This document shows positions 36,884-45,514 of a stretch of DNA of 64,000 bases, in pieces (the stretch's first letter is position 1; each line of letters starts with the position of its first letter). The translations under genes and the position numbers were made by a program. The notes beneath the pieces are model-generated. The model saw only the letters and a program-made list of their open reading frames with translations, had not been told where the DNA came from and searched no databases. The stretch is from R-RK-3 sp963834945 (GTDB taxonomy: Bacteria; Pseudomonadota; Alphaproteobacteria; Rhizobiales; Rhodomicrobiaceae): positions 124,001-188,000 of the forward strand of contig CAWIDT010000007.1 of NCBI GenBank assembly GCA_963834945.1, in the 5' to 3' direction.

Positions 36884-37315
36884 TTATGCTTGCTTCGGCA
36901 CCGCCTGCATCGCCTCGAAATTGGCAATCTCCGGCGATGTCCAATCCCATTTCGCCCGGCTCCTCGTGAAGACGACGACCTCCGGCTCGAACCAGTCGCT
37001 GTTTTCCATGCCGCCGACCGCGATCACCGCAATTCCCGGCCGGGCGGTGTTCTCGTTCCAGACGCGGCTGCCGCAAGTTGGGCAAAAATATCGGGTCACG
37101 ATGTTCCCGCTATCCGCCGTGACCGCAAAGCTCGACAACTCACCCCGGATCTCGACATCCGCTGCCTTGAAGAATGCTTGCGAGGTGTGGCCGGTCCCGG
37201 AGACGCGCTGGCAATCCTTGCAATGGCATTGCGACATGCGCACCGGCGGCGAAGAGATCTGAAAGCCAACCGCGCCGCAAAGACAGCGGCCACTGGCAAA
37301 GATTTCGCTCGACAT
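36884..37315 (-). CDS. GFA family zinc protein, second copy
   Basis: The protein has 143 residues. Zinc-binding motifs are GRCLCGAVGFQI, CHCKDCQRVSG and FCPTCGSRVW. It shares the GFA fold with the next gene but is not a close duplicate. AGGA precedes the ATG. It is the first gene of the GFA-GFA-pqqD-pqqE operon. Confidence 0.88.
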   Translation of the reverse strand: MSSEIFASGRCLCGAVGFQISSPPVRMSQCHCKDCQRVSGTGHTSQAFFKAADVEIRGELSSFAVTADSGNIVTRYFCPTCGSRVWNENTARPGIAVIAVGGMENSDWFEPEVVVFTRSRAKWDWTSPEIANFEAMQAVPKQA

Positions 37316-37783
37316 TGGTGATCCTACCTACGGGCCGCCTATCGCCGGAGCGCCCGTTCGCCGCCTGCCCGGCTTTCACCCATTAGACTAAGGCCGTTTC
37401 CGAAAATGGCAAACGGTTCCACGCGAGGGAATCAGTCTCGTGCGGAGCCTGCCGGCCTCTCCCAATCCGCGCTGGCCGCCTCCGCGTTTATACGGGGTTG
37501 ATCCCGCTCAATTCTGCCGCAACGGTGAAATAATATAACACCATCCGGGCTTATGCTGCGACTGGCGCGGCGTCATGCGGATGGACAGAAGCGCGTGCCT
37601 GTCTATATGAGTAATAAGGGGAAGCTTGGCGGCTTCGCCCGTTGTAACGGACATAATTAAGGCGCCCCGATCCGGCGGCGCGCCGCGAAAGCGGCAATTT
37701 GAGGCACTAGCCTATGCTTTCGCGGCACCGTATCTGACGATAGGGTGGGCAAGCGAGTGCCGCACGCCTGAAGGGAGGCGAGA
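37316..37783. other. Divergent intergenic region before hemA
   Basis: These 468 bases separate the GFA/pqq operon from hemA. No supported gene is present. The hemA ribosome site (GGGAGG) lies at its right end. I see no clear FNR or Irr box. Confidence 0.5.
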
Positions 37784-39034
37784 ATGGACTATAATGAGAT
37801 TTTCCAGGCTCAGATCGCGCAGGTGCGCCGTGAGGGGCGGTACCGGGTGTTCGCCGATCTGAAGCGCCGCTGCGGCGCCTATCCGCAGGCCGAGCATTTT
37901 CCGCAAATCAGCGAGGCCAGCAATGGCGGCCCGCGTCCGGTGACGGTGTGGTGCTCGAACGATTATCTGGGCATGAGCCAGCATCCGAGCGTGCGCGCCG
38001 CGATGCATGAGGCGATCGATGCGGTGGGCGCCGGCTCGGGCGGCACGCGCAACATCTCCGGCACCACGCATTACCATGTCGAGCTGGAGGCGGAACTGGC
38101 CGATCTGCACGGCAAGGAGGCGGCGCTGCTGTTCACCTCCGCTTATGTGGCCAATGACGCGACGCTGTCGACGCTGACCAAGCTGATGCCCGGCACGGTG
38201 ATCTTTTCCGACGAGAAGAACCACGCCTCGATGATCGCCGGCATCCGCCATGGCGGCGGCGAAAAGCGCATCTGGCGGCATAATGATCCGGTGCATCTGG
38301 AAGAGCTGCTCGCCGCCGCGCCGCGCGATGTGCCCAAGATCATCGTGTTCGAGAGCGTCTATTCGATGGACGGCCATATCGCGCCGATCGGGACGATCTG
38401 CGATCTGGCGGAAAAATACGGCGCGCTGACCTATCTGGACGAAGTGCATGCGGTGGGGATGTACGGTCCGCGCGGCGGCGGTATCGCCGAACGCGACGGC
38501 GTCATGCACCGGGTCGACATCATCAACGGCACGCTGGCCAAGGGTTTTGGCGTGATGGGCGGCTATATTGCAGCATCGAAGGCCTGCTGCGACGCGATCC
38601 GCTCCTATGCGCCGGGCTTCATCTTCACCACCTCGCTCGCCCCGGCGATCGCGGCCGGAGCGCTGGCCTCGATCCGGCATCTGAAGGTCAGCCAGATCGA
38701 GCGTATCAGGCACCAGGAGCGGGCGCGCACCCTGAAGGCCAAGCTGAAAGACCGCGACCTGCCGGTGATGGACAATCCCAGCCATATCGTGCCGGTGCTG
38801 GTCGGCGATCCCGTGCATTGCAAGGCGGTGACCGACCTGCTGATGCAGCATTACGGCATCTATGTGCAGCCGATCAACTATCCGACCGTGGCACGCGGCA
38901 CCGAGCGCATCCGGCTGACGCCGTCGCCGCTGCATACGGACGAGCATATGGACTGGCTCGCCTCGGCGCTGTCGGCGCTGTGGGCGCAATGCCCGGTGGG
39001 GCAGGGGCGGTTCGCGCTGCTGGCGGCGCAGTAG
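37784..39034 (+). CDS. hemA: 5-aminolevulinate synthase
   Basis: The protein has 416 residues and is full length. Signatures are VWCSNDYLGMSQHP, GSGGTRNISGTTHYHVELE, the pyridoxal region YLDEVHAVGMYGPRGGG and the PLP lysine in GTLAKGFGVMGGY. It condenses glycine and succinyl-CoA, the alphaproteobacterial route to heme. GGGAGG precedes the ATG. A standalone gene. Confidence 0.96.
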   Translation: MDYNEIFQAQIAQVRREGRYRVFADLKRRCGAYPQAEHFPQISEASNGGPRPVTVWCSNDYLGMSQHPSVRAAMHEAIDAVGAGSGGTRNISGTTHYHVELEAELADLHGKEAALLFTSAYVANDATLSTLTKLMPGTVIFSDEKNHASMIAGIRHGGGEKRIWRHNDPVHLEELLAAAPRDVPKIIVFESVYSMDGHIAPIGTICDLAEKYGALTYLDEVHAVGMYGPRGGGIAERDGVMHRVDIINGTLAKGFGVMGGYIAASKACCDAIRSYAPGFIFTTSLAPAIAAGALASIRHLKVSQIERIRHQERARTLKAKLKDRDLPVMDNPSHIVPVLVGDPVHCKAVTDLLMQHYGIYVQPINYPTVARGTERIRLTPSPLHTDEHMDWLASALSALWAQCPVGQGRFALLAAQ

Positions 39035-39055
39035 CGGGGCAGGGGCGCGGCGCGC

Positions 39056-39364
39056 TCAGAACAGCAGCAGGATGATCGCGATCAGAACAATCACGCCGAT
39101 GATCAGCGCTTCGCGCTGGTTCTCCGCCCAGTTTTCGAACACCGGCGGCGCGTCGAGTGCCTCGCCGATCATGGAGGCGATGAGCAGCAGGCCGAACAGC
39201 CCCAGCACATAGAGTCCGACAGGATAGCGCACACAGTCGCAATCGCTGTTCTCGACCCACATCAGTCCGACAATAGTGCCGGCCATGAGGAAAGTGACCA
39301 GCGCAAGCAGACCGAGCCCAATAATCAGAGCGAAACGCGCAACATCGGCCACAGTCACAGTCAT
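39056..39364 (-). CDS. Small membrane protein of unknown function
   Basis: The protein has 102 residues from the ATG at 39364, chosen because AGAGG lies upstream. It has three hydrophobic stretches: FALIIGLGLLALVTFLMAGT, LYVLGLFGLLLIASMIG and the C-terminal ALIIGVIVLIAIILLLF. A CDC pair (NSDCDCVRYP) sits in the first loop. I recognise no family. Confidence 0.6.
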   Translation of the reverse strand: MTVTVADVARFALIIGLGLLALVTFLMAGTIVGLMWVENSDCDCVRYPVGLYVLGLFGLLLIASMIGEALDAPPVFENWAENQREALIIGVIVLIAIILLLF

Positions 39365-39567
39365 GACAGCCTCTTCTATTCGGGGCAAGAATAGCAGAAC
39401 CTAAGAATTTATCTTAAATTGTATGGAGTTGAGTTAATATTTCGTTGTCGCGTCCGCGCGCGGAATCGCCGCTTCAGGGCGATATCCGCTTAGATGCCGG
39501 TGGCGGCCCGGGCTGCTCAGCCGCCCAGACGCGCGGAGGCATTAGGCTCCCGCCGAACCCCCCGGCG

Positions 39568-40113
39568 CTATTTCCACTTGATCGAGCAGCCGATCGAGGG
39601 CGTCTGGTCGCGAGGTCCTTGCCCGCCTTGCGCGATGAGCTTCATCGCCTCGAACAGCTCGCGCTTCGCGCCGGGAACGGCATTACGCCCGCCCTCATCC
39701 AGCCGTCCGCGATATTGCAGCTCCAGCTTGGAATTGAAACCAAAGAAGTCGGGCGTGCATACCGCGCCATAAGCCCGCGCCACCTCCTGCGTCTCGTCAT
39801 AGAGATAGGGGAAGGGAACCCGGTACTGCGCCGCGAACAGCTTCATGTTTTCGAAGGAATCGTCGGGATAAGAGGCGGCATCATTGGCGCTGATCGCGAT
39901 AGAGTTCACCCCATACGAACCCAGCTCCGCGGCGTCGCGCACGATCCGGTCCATCGCCGAGCGGACATAAGGGCAATGGTTGCAGATGAACATCACCAGC
40001 GTGCCCTGCGGTCCGCACAGATCATGAAGGCCATAGCTCTTCCCGTCCGTGGCCGGGAGGTGGAATTCCGGCGCTTTTGTGCCCAGATCGCCCGATGTCG
40101 CGGTTGCCGCCAT
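39568..40113 (-). CDS. Thioredoxin-fold redoxin (AhpC/TSA-like)
   Basis: The protein has 181 residues from the ATG at 40113, with AAAGGA upstream; a further ATG at 40167 lacks one. The redox site is CNHCPYV in the segment VMFICNHCPYVRSAMDRI. The cis-proline region is VCTPDFFGFN, as in a widespread thioredoxin-like subfamily. There is no signal peptide, so it is cytoplasmic. Reductant and target unknown. Confidence 0.85.
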   Translation of the reverse strand: MAATATSGDLGTKAPEFHLPATDGKSYGLHDLCGPQGTLVMFICNHCPYVRSAMDRIVRDAAELGSYGVNSIAISANDAASYPDDSFENMKLFAAQYRVPFPYLYDETQEVARAYGAVCTPDFFGFNSKLELQYRGRLDEGGRNAVPGAKRELFEAMKLIAQGGQGPRDQTPSIGCSIKWK

Positions 40114-40206
40114 AAGATCATCCTTTGCTGTTTGGCGAAGCTTAGACCGTGAAAGCGGTGCGCTCAAGCCGGTATAAGCAAACCTTAAGCAAAATCAAAA
40201 ACCCCA

Positions 40207-40629
40207 TTGACGTACCTGGGAAATCTTTGTCATACTCAGATCATCAGCTACGGAGGTCTAAGAAAATGATCCCGCCGAAGCAGGTTAAGCAGTCTTGATG
40301 CGCGCCATTCCTTATTGGTTCGCCAGGACGAAAACCTCAAACAATTCGATTGATTTTAACGGCTCTATCGGTGCGAACAGTTGTTCGAGTATTCATTCGC
40401 GTCTGATGGGCCGTAATAACCGGATCAGCCCGGCGCGGGCATCGCTGGGAACGTCACGAACGCGCAAGGTTCGTGTTGGAACGGGTGATCGCGATAGGAG
40501 GATGTTTTACACCAGTCACCGCTGTTCAGACGACTTGCACGGCTTTGTACTTCCCCTGCTTGAAAGCAGACCCCAAACGCCCTCTGGATGACCAAAGACC
40601 TCGCTGGTATCTCTCCAGCGGGGTTTTTT
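40207..40629 (+). ncRNA. Candidate small RNA or short leader transcript
   Basis: TTGACG (40207-40212) and TCATAC (40230-40235), 17 bases apart, form a promoter-like pair. A strong intrinsic terminator ends at 40629. A transcript of about 390 bases would begin near 40242. It carries a ten-codon open frame at 40266-40298 (MIPPKQVKQS) with GGAGG eight bases upstream; its stop overlaps a second ATG at 40297 (TGATG), which opens a frame to 40591 with no recognised family. It could be a small RNA, a small-protein mRNA, or a leader of the DUF4846 gene at 40695. Confidence 0.4.
40599..40629 (+). terminator. Strong intrinsic terminator
   Basis: CCTCGCTGG (40599-40607) pairs with CCAGCGGGG (40615-40623), nine pairs including one T-G, with a seven-base loop, followed by six T. 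It ends the candidate transcript from 40242, and lies 65 bases before the next gene. Confidence 0.85.
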
Positions 40630-40694
40630 GCCGTTTGACACGATGCTGCGCGGGGTTAAGTCTTCACCGAAGTCGAACGGCGCGGGCGGGCAAG

Positions 40695-41501
40695 ATGAGC
40701 ATCGCGAACACCCGGATACTCGCGACCGGGATGGTCGCCGCATGGATCGGGATTGCGTTGGCGCCGGCAACTCTTGCCGCCGCGCCGCACTATCCATGGC
40801 TGGTGGGCCTACATGCGGAGCACATGGAAACGCTCGCCGCCCGGATCCCGCCGCCAAGCGGCTTCGAGCGCGTGCCCGCTCCCCAGCGAAGTTTCGCCGA
40901 GTGGCTGCGCAACCTGCCGCTCCGCCCGGCCGGGACGCCCGTGCGTCTTTACGATGGACGGCTGAAATGGTCGCAGGACAAGCACGTCGCGGTGATCGAC
41001 ATCGACACCGGCACCAGAGACCTTCAGCAATGCGCCGATGCAGTGATGCGGCTGCGCGCCGAATATCTGTTCGCCGCGGCACGGTTCCGCGATATCGCCT
41101 TCAACGACACGAGCGGCAAGCGGCTGGTGTTTCGCGGCACCGGCGACCGTAAGGCGTTCCAACGCTACATGATCCGGGTTTTCTCCTATGCGGGGACCTA
41201 TTCGCTGGAACGCGAAATGCTCCCCGTGCCCCCGGGCGACATGCGCATCGGCGACGTCTTCATCAAGGGCGGGTTCCCCGGTCATGCCGTGATCGTGGTC
41301 GACATAGCCGCGAACGACGCGACGGGCGAACGGCGCTTTCTGCTGGCGCAGAGCTATATGCCCGCGCAGGACATGCATATCCTGAAGAACCCAAAATCGC
41401 AGGACGCGGCGCCTTGGTACAGCATTCCAGAGTCCGGCGGCGAATTGATTACGCCCGAATGGATCTTCCAACCGAGCCAGCTGCGCCGCTTCAGGGAATA
41501 G
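40695..41501 (+). CDS. Exported DUF4846 protein
   Basis: The protein has 268 residues from the ATG at 40695, where a signal peptide begins (MSIANTRILATGMVAAWIGI). The DUF4846 core includes GDVFIKGGFPGHAVIVVDIA and AQSYMPAQDMHILKNP, with conserved His and Gln residues. The family is best known from Bacteroidetes; its activity is unknown. Upstream stands a terminator, so expression probably starts within 65 bases, or by read-through. Confidence 0.75.
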   Translation: MSIANTRILATGMVAAWIGIALAPATLAAAPHYPWLVGLHAEHMETLAARIPPPSGFERVPAPQRSFAEWLRNLPLRPAGTPVRLYDGRLKWSQDKHVAVIDIDTGTRDLQQCADAVMRLRAEYLFAAARFRDIAFNDTSGKRLVFRGTGDRKAFQRYMIRVFSYAGTYSLEREMLPVPPGDMRIGDVFIKGGFPGHAVIVVDIAANDATGERRFLLAQSYMPAQDMHILKNPKSQDAAPWYSIPESGGELITPEWIFQPSQLRRFRE

Positions 41502-41618
41502 GTCCACGGGCCGCTATATGGCGCGCGATCCTCATCGCGGCGCGGCCCTGGACGATGCGTTCGACGTGCCAGCGGGCGACGATCAAGGCGCGGCTCGGGT
41601 TCGGAGAAGGTCCGCGCC

Positions 41619-42017
41619 TCAGCCCTGCATCACCGTATCGAGCTTGACGAGAATGGCTTGTCCGGCCTCCCCGCCATTGCCGACAAGGTTGCGTTCGAGC
41701 ACGAAACGCAACGCCACCAGATAGGCCCGTACCACGGGCAGTTCCCGCGCGGCCAAATCTCCCTCGACACGGCGCCAATAACCGCAGAACCGCCCGCCCA
41801 ATGTCGCCAGCAACGCATAGCCGAACAGTCCAGCCTGGCCTTGCATGTCGTGGAACAGCCGATAAACCTCCTGCGGGAATTGCGGATGCTCGCCGGGCGC
41901 CTGCTCATAAGCCGCGATCATCGCCGCAATTTTGTCGCTGTCTTCCTTCGCCTGATAGAGCCAAATCTGCTTCAGCTCCTCAAGCTCCTGACTGGTATCG
42001 ATCGTTGTTTGCATCAT
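41619..42017 (-). CDS. Hpt-domain phosphotransfer protein
   Basis: The protein has about 132 residues. The phosphotransfer helix YRLFHDMQGQAGLFGYALL matches the Hpt pattern H-x-x-K-G, with Gln for the usual Lys. Two ATG codons (42017 and 42014) both work. It overlaps the hybrid kinase stop (ATGA) so the two are co-translated. It likely receives phosphate from the kinase's receiver domain and passes it to the receiver-ATPase protein at 43880. Confidence 0.8.
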   Translation of the reverse strand: MMQTTIDTSQELEELKQIWLYQAKEDSDKIAAMIAAYEQAPGEHPQFPQEVYRLFHDMQGQAGLFGYALLATLGGRFCGYWRRVEGDLAARELPVVRAYLVALRFVLERNLVGNGGEAGQAILVKLDTVMQG

Positions 42018-43723
42018 CGGGTCCTTACCGCTGCCTTTCTGGGAACGTCCGTTTTGCTCAACAAGGTGAGGCCGTCATGCGAACTGCGGGCTGGCGGTTC
42101 GCCAGTCCCGGACTCGGCAGGCGTAGCCGCAGCTTTGTCTTGGTGCGGCTGCGGCGCGGCGCCTGCGATGACGCGGCCGATTTCGTCCAGCAACGCGCGC
42201 TGGTCGACCGGCTTGGACACATAGCCGTTCACGCCTTCGACAACATAGCGTTCCCGGTCACCGCGCAAGGCGTCTGCAGTGAGTGCGATAACGGGAACAT
42301 CGTGCCATGGCTCGGCTGATGCGCGGATGCGGCGCAGCGTGCCGATTCCATCGAGCACCGGCATGTGCATGTCGAGCAGCACGACGTCGAACGTGTCCTT
42401 GGCGAGGCGGTCCAGGGCGACCTGGCCGTTCTCGGCTTCGGTGATGCGGTAGCCTTCGGGCGCCAGAAAAAGCTGCGCGACCCGCCGATTGAGCGGATGA
42501 TCGTCGACCAGCAGAACGCGCTTGCCGTCCAGCTCCGCTTTCGAGGCGACGCCTGGCTCGGGCGGCATGGCGTCAGTGCCAGCCAGGGGTTCATCCGCGG
42601 CTTGCGCGATCAGGGTGAGCGTGAAGGTGGAGCCCTTGCCTTGCTCGCTCGTCACGGTGACCTCACCGCCCATCAGCTGCGCCAGCTTGTGCGTGATGAC
42701 GAGGCCGAGGCTGGTGCCGCCGAAGCTGCGCGACATCGAGGTGTCGCCTTGGGTGAAGGGGGCAAAGATGCGGCTCGTCGTCGCCGCCGTGAGACCGATG
42801 CCGGTATCGGAGACGGCAATGCTGATCCGGGTGCCATCGGGGAGCGGCGCCGCGCTCACCCGCATCACCACGTCGCCCTTAGCGGTGAACTTGATTGCGT
42901 TGGCGACCAGGTTTGAAACGCATTGCCCGAGCCGGGTTGGGTCTAAGGACAGATAAGCTGGAACGCCATTGTCGATTTCAAGCCGCAGCCCGATGCCCTT
43001 TGCCTCGGCGCGAGGCTGCCATAGAAGCTGCTGCCGCAGCAATAGCTGCCGCAGATCCCCGCCGGTCGGCGAGAGCTCCATCCGGCCCGCCTCGATCTTG
43101 GAGAGGTCCAGGACATCGTCGAGCAGCGCCTTGAGCGCCTGACCCGCATCCAGGATGATTTCCACCTGCTCCTGCTGATCGAGCTTCAATTTGCCCTGAA
43201 CCAACACTTGCGCCATCCCCAGTATGCCATTGAGGGGCGTGCGAATTTCATGGCTCATATTTGCAAGAAACGAGGATTTGGCGTTGGTCACGGTCTCGAC
43301 CTGCTGCCGGGAGGCGCGCAATTGCCGCTCGCGCCTGGCCAGTTCGGTGACATCGATCGACACGGCGACATGGCGGCCGTGGCTCATCGGCCTGTATGTG
43401 GTCTTGAAGATCTTGCCGTCCGGCATCGCCAAATTGACCGCGGCGCCCTTCGCCAGTTGCCTGGCCAGTCCGTCGAAAGCCTGCCACACCGCCTCGTCCG
43501 AGGCATCGGGCATGCTCTGCTTGATCAGGGAAAAGCCCGCCTCGCGATAACTCAGCCCTTGCTCCAGGGCCTCGTAGAACGTGCTGAATGTGGTGCGGAA
43601 GACCCGATTGGCCATGATCGGCCGGAAGTTTTCGTCCAGGATCGAGAAGCCATTCGGCAGGCAATCGACCGCTTCCTGCATTAAGACAGCCAATTCGTAC
43701 TCGCTGCGGGCGGTTTCGATCAT
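42014..43723 (-). CDS. Cytoplasmic hybrid histidine kinase
   Basis: The protein has 569 residues and no membrane segments. A PAS-like domain (about 15-130) is followed by the H-box SHEIRTPLNGILGMAQVL, the N box VANAIKFT, G1 SDTGIGL and a G2 with Ser in place of Gly (GGTSLGLV). A receiver domain at about 410-520 has VLLVDDHP, the phosphorylatable Asp in DVVLLDMHMP and the conserved Lys in GYVSKPV. It works with the overlapping Hpt protein as a phosphorelay. Confidence 0.9.
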   Translation of the reverse strand: MIETARSEYELAVLMQEAVDCLPNGFSILDENFRPIMANRVFRTTFSTFYEALEQGLSYREAGFSLIKQSMPDASDEAVWQAFDGLARQLAKGAAVNLAMPDGKIFKTTYRPMSHGRHVAVSIDVTELARRERQLRASRQQVETVTNAKSSFLANMSHEIRTPLNGILGMAQVLVQGKLKLDQQEQVEIILDAGQALKALLDDVLDLSKIEAGRMELSPTGGDLRQLLLRQQLLWQPRAEAKGIGLRLEIDNGVPAYLSLDPTRLGQCVSNLVANAIKFTAKGDVVMRVSAAPLPDGTRISIAVSDTGIGLTAATTSRIFAPFTQGDTSMSRSFGGTSLGLVITHKLAQLMGGEVTVTSEQGKGSTFTLTLIAQAADEPLAGTDAMPPEPGVASKAELDGKRVLLVDDHPLNRRVAQLFLAPEGYRITEAENGQVALDRLAKDTFDVVLLDMHMPVLDGIGTLRRIRASAEPWHDVPVIALTADALRGDRERYVVEGVNGYVSKPVDQRALLDEIGRVIAGAAPQPHQDKAAATPAESGTGEPPARSSHDGLTLLSKTDVPRKAAVRTR

Positions 43724-43879
43724 TCCCTATTCGTGCCTGTATGGTCGAGAGGCCAATCTTGCATCGGGCCGGCTAAGATAAGGTTAGATGGGCACAGACA
43801 TTCCTATCTATTCGCGCCCCGTATCGAGGCGGCGAGGTGCGGGGGAGGGAAGACGTGCGAAGCGGCAAGCGCACGGCTC

Positions 43880-44776
43880 TTAATCCGGCAACACGATCGT
43901 GCAGAGGACTTCATTGCCGCAGCCGATATAGGTCAGGGAGCTGAACGACAGCGCCTTGGCCGTCGCTATGCCGCGTCCATGCGAGTGGGTGGCCCGCCTT
44001 GGGCTGATTTCGAGGTAGTCGGACCAATCAAAGCCCGCTCCGGCATCCTTGATGCGGATTTCGATGACCCTGTTCCGGACCTCATAGGCCAGCTCGGCGA
44101 ATTTGCCGCTGTTCTCGTTGGCCGCCAGCCGGCGGTCGACCTCGCCCTGCCAGCGGTTGTCGGCGATAAGACGGGCCTTGTGCTCGTAGGTAATCCCCAA
44201 ATTGCCGTGTTCGATGGCATTCACCAGCAATTCCAGCAGCCCCGCACCAACCGATTCCGAGTTGGGGCAGCAATTCGCGATGAATACCGCGAGGCCCTTG
44301 GCTTCCTCCAAGGTGCGGAAACGGAAGCGTCCCTGCTGAAGCAATGCCTGGACGCCACGCGCCTTGACGATCTCATGGCGAAGCTGCTTTTTCTCGGCCG
44401 CGTCGTCCAGAGCGGCACTGATCACACCCAGCAGAACGACGTCGTCGTAAGGCTTTGTAAGATAGTAAAAGGCGCCGGCGCGGATGCCCTCCGCGATCTG
44501 CTCGGTGGAGGCCGCCGCCGTCTGCATGATGACAGGCACGTCACGCAGCCGGGCATCGCTCCGGATCTTGATCAGCACCGTCATCCCGTCCATGCGCGGC
44601 ATCATCCGGTCCAGAATGATGGCATCAATGTCGTGATGACCGGCTAGGACCTCCAGCGCCGTGTCGCCGTCATCGGCCTCGACCACTTCGAAGCCGGCAA
44701 TGGCGAGATAGTCGGTTAGAACGTTGCGATTCAACGCATCATCGTCGACCGCGAGAATTTTCTGCCTGAGCTTCAT
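43880..44776 (-). CDS. Receiver domain fused to a histidine-kinase-like ATPase (RsbW-type)
   Basis: The likely start is ATG 44776 (MKLRQKILAVDDDALNRNVL), although a start at 44815 or 44836 is possible and no clear ribosome site picks one. The protein has 298 residues. Residues 1-125 are a receiver with DAIILDRMMPRMDG. Residues about 150-298 are an ATPase domain with LLELLVNAIEHGNLGI and GRGIATAKALSF, close to anti-sigma kinases (RsbW/SpoIIAB). There is no DHp helix and no DNA-binding domain, so the output may be protein binding or phosphorylation. Confidence 0.78.
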   Translation of the reverse strand: MKLRQKILAVDDDALNRNVLTDYLAIAGFEVVEADDGDTALEVLAGHHDIDAIILDRMMPRMDGMTVLIKIRSDARLRDVPVIMQTAAASTEQIAEGIRAGAFYYLTKPYDDVVLLGVISAALDDAAEKKQLRHEIVKARGVQALLQQGRFRFRTLEEAKGLAVFIANCCPNSESVGAGLLELLVNAIEHGNLGITYEHKARLIADNRWQGEVDRRLAANENSGKFAELAYEVRNRVIEIRIKDAGAGFDWSDYLEISPRRATHSHGRGIATAKALSFSSLTYIGCGNEVLCTIVLPD

Positions 44777-44891
44777 GTGTCGCCGGTCGCATGGTTCGAA
44801 AACGCGTTTGAGCATTCGCCGTGCATTGTTCGCCAACCTGTTTGATCAGAAGGACTTGAAAGAGTGCGCCTCCGGCAGACCCGTCCCGGGC

Positions 44892-45373
44892 TCAGATCCG
44901 GCCTGTATGATGCTCGATGATCTGCTGACAGATCGACAGGTCAAGGCCGCTGCCGCCGGTTCGGGTCTTGATGCTTTGCGCGAATTTCTCAAAAACCGTC
45001 TCCAGCTCGGCGGCGGGAACTCCGACGCCTCGATCCTCGACCGCGCAAAGCAGTGCTGGAAACACCGTTCGCCGTTCTGGTGTCGCTCATCGTGATGCCG
45101 ATTGTGCCGCCAATCGGTGAATATTTGATTGCGTTGGAATACAGGTTAATAAAGACTTGCGGTATTGCCGCCGGTCGCAGCATGCGAATTTATCGGCTGC
45201 ACCGGCGCGCAATACGAGGTTAAGACTTTTTCGGATTTCAGCGTTTCCAGCTCTGCAGCCGCTGAGTGCATGATTTCAAGCACGTCGGTGTCTCCCTTTT
45301 CCCGATCGTGCTTTAGAGGCTGGGCTCCCATGCCGGCCTTCATCCAGGACAGATCACGCGGCTCGTTCAGCAA
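44892..45373 (-). pseudogene. Histidine kinase remnant, 5'-truncated and multiply frameshifted
   Basis: Three frames add up to the C-terminal half of a kinase. The first gives LEIMHSAAAELETLKSEKV. The second gives IPQVFINLYSNAIKYSP (N box). The third gives VEDRGVGVPAAELETVFEKF and GGSGLDLSICQQIIEHHTGR (G1/G2). Both joins, near 45178-45185 and 45062-45068, need a +1 shift. The third frame then meets TGA at 44894-44892 where family proteins have Trp (GRIW). The same frame runs on past it for about 20 kinase-like residues. Sensor and DHp regions are missing. Confidence 0.75.
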
Positions 45374-45514
45374 CAGGACAGACGCTCACGGGAGACGCAA
45401 ATGTTGACGAGATATTGGTTGGCCGTTTGCATGTTGCTGCCGTGATCTTGTGTGGCAAACAGGCTCGCGCCGCCCGAAACCGGGGCGCCGCCTTCAGAAG
45501 AGGGCTTCGCAGGG

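Noticed and set aside
40374..40387. Perfect palindrome CGAACAGTTGTTCG, resembling the Gram-positive LexA box
   Set aside because: The alphaproteobacterial LexA site has a different form (GTTC/GAAC with seven-base spacing). The palindrome lies inside the candidate transcript, not at a promoter of a repair gene.
44892..44894. TGA read as Trp (recoded genetic code)
   Set aside because: Only one site, in a truncated and frameshifted remnant. Other genes in the window use TGA as a normal stop.
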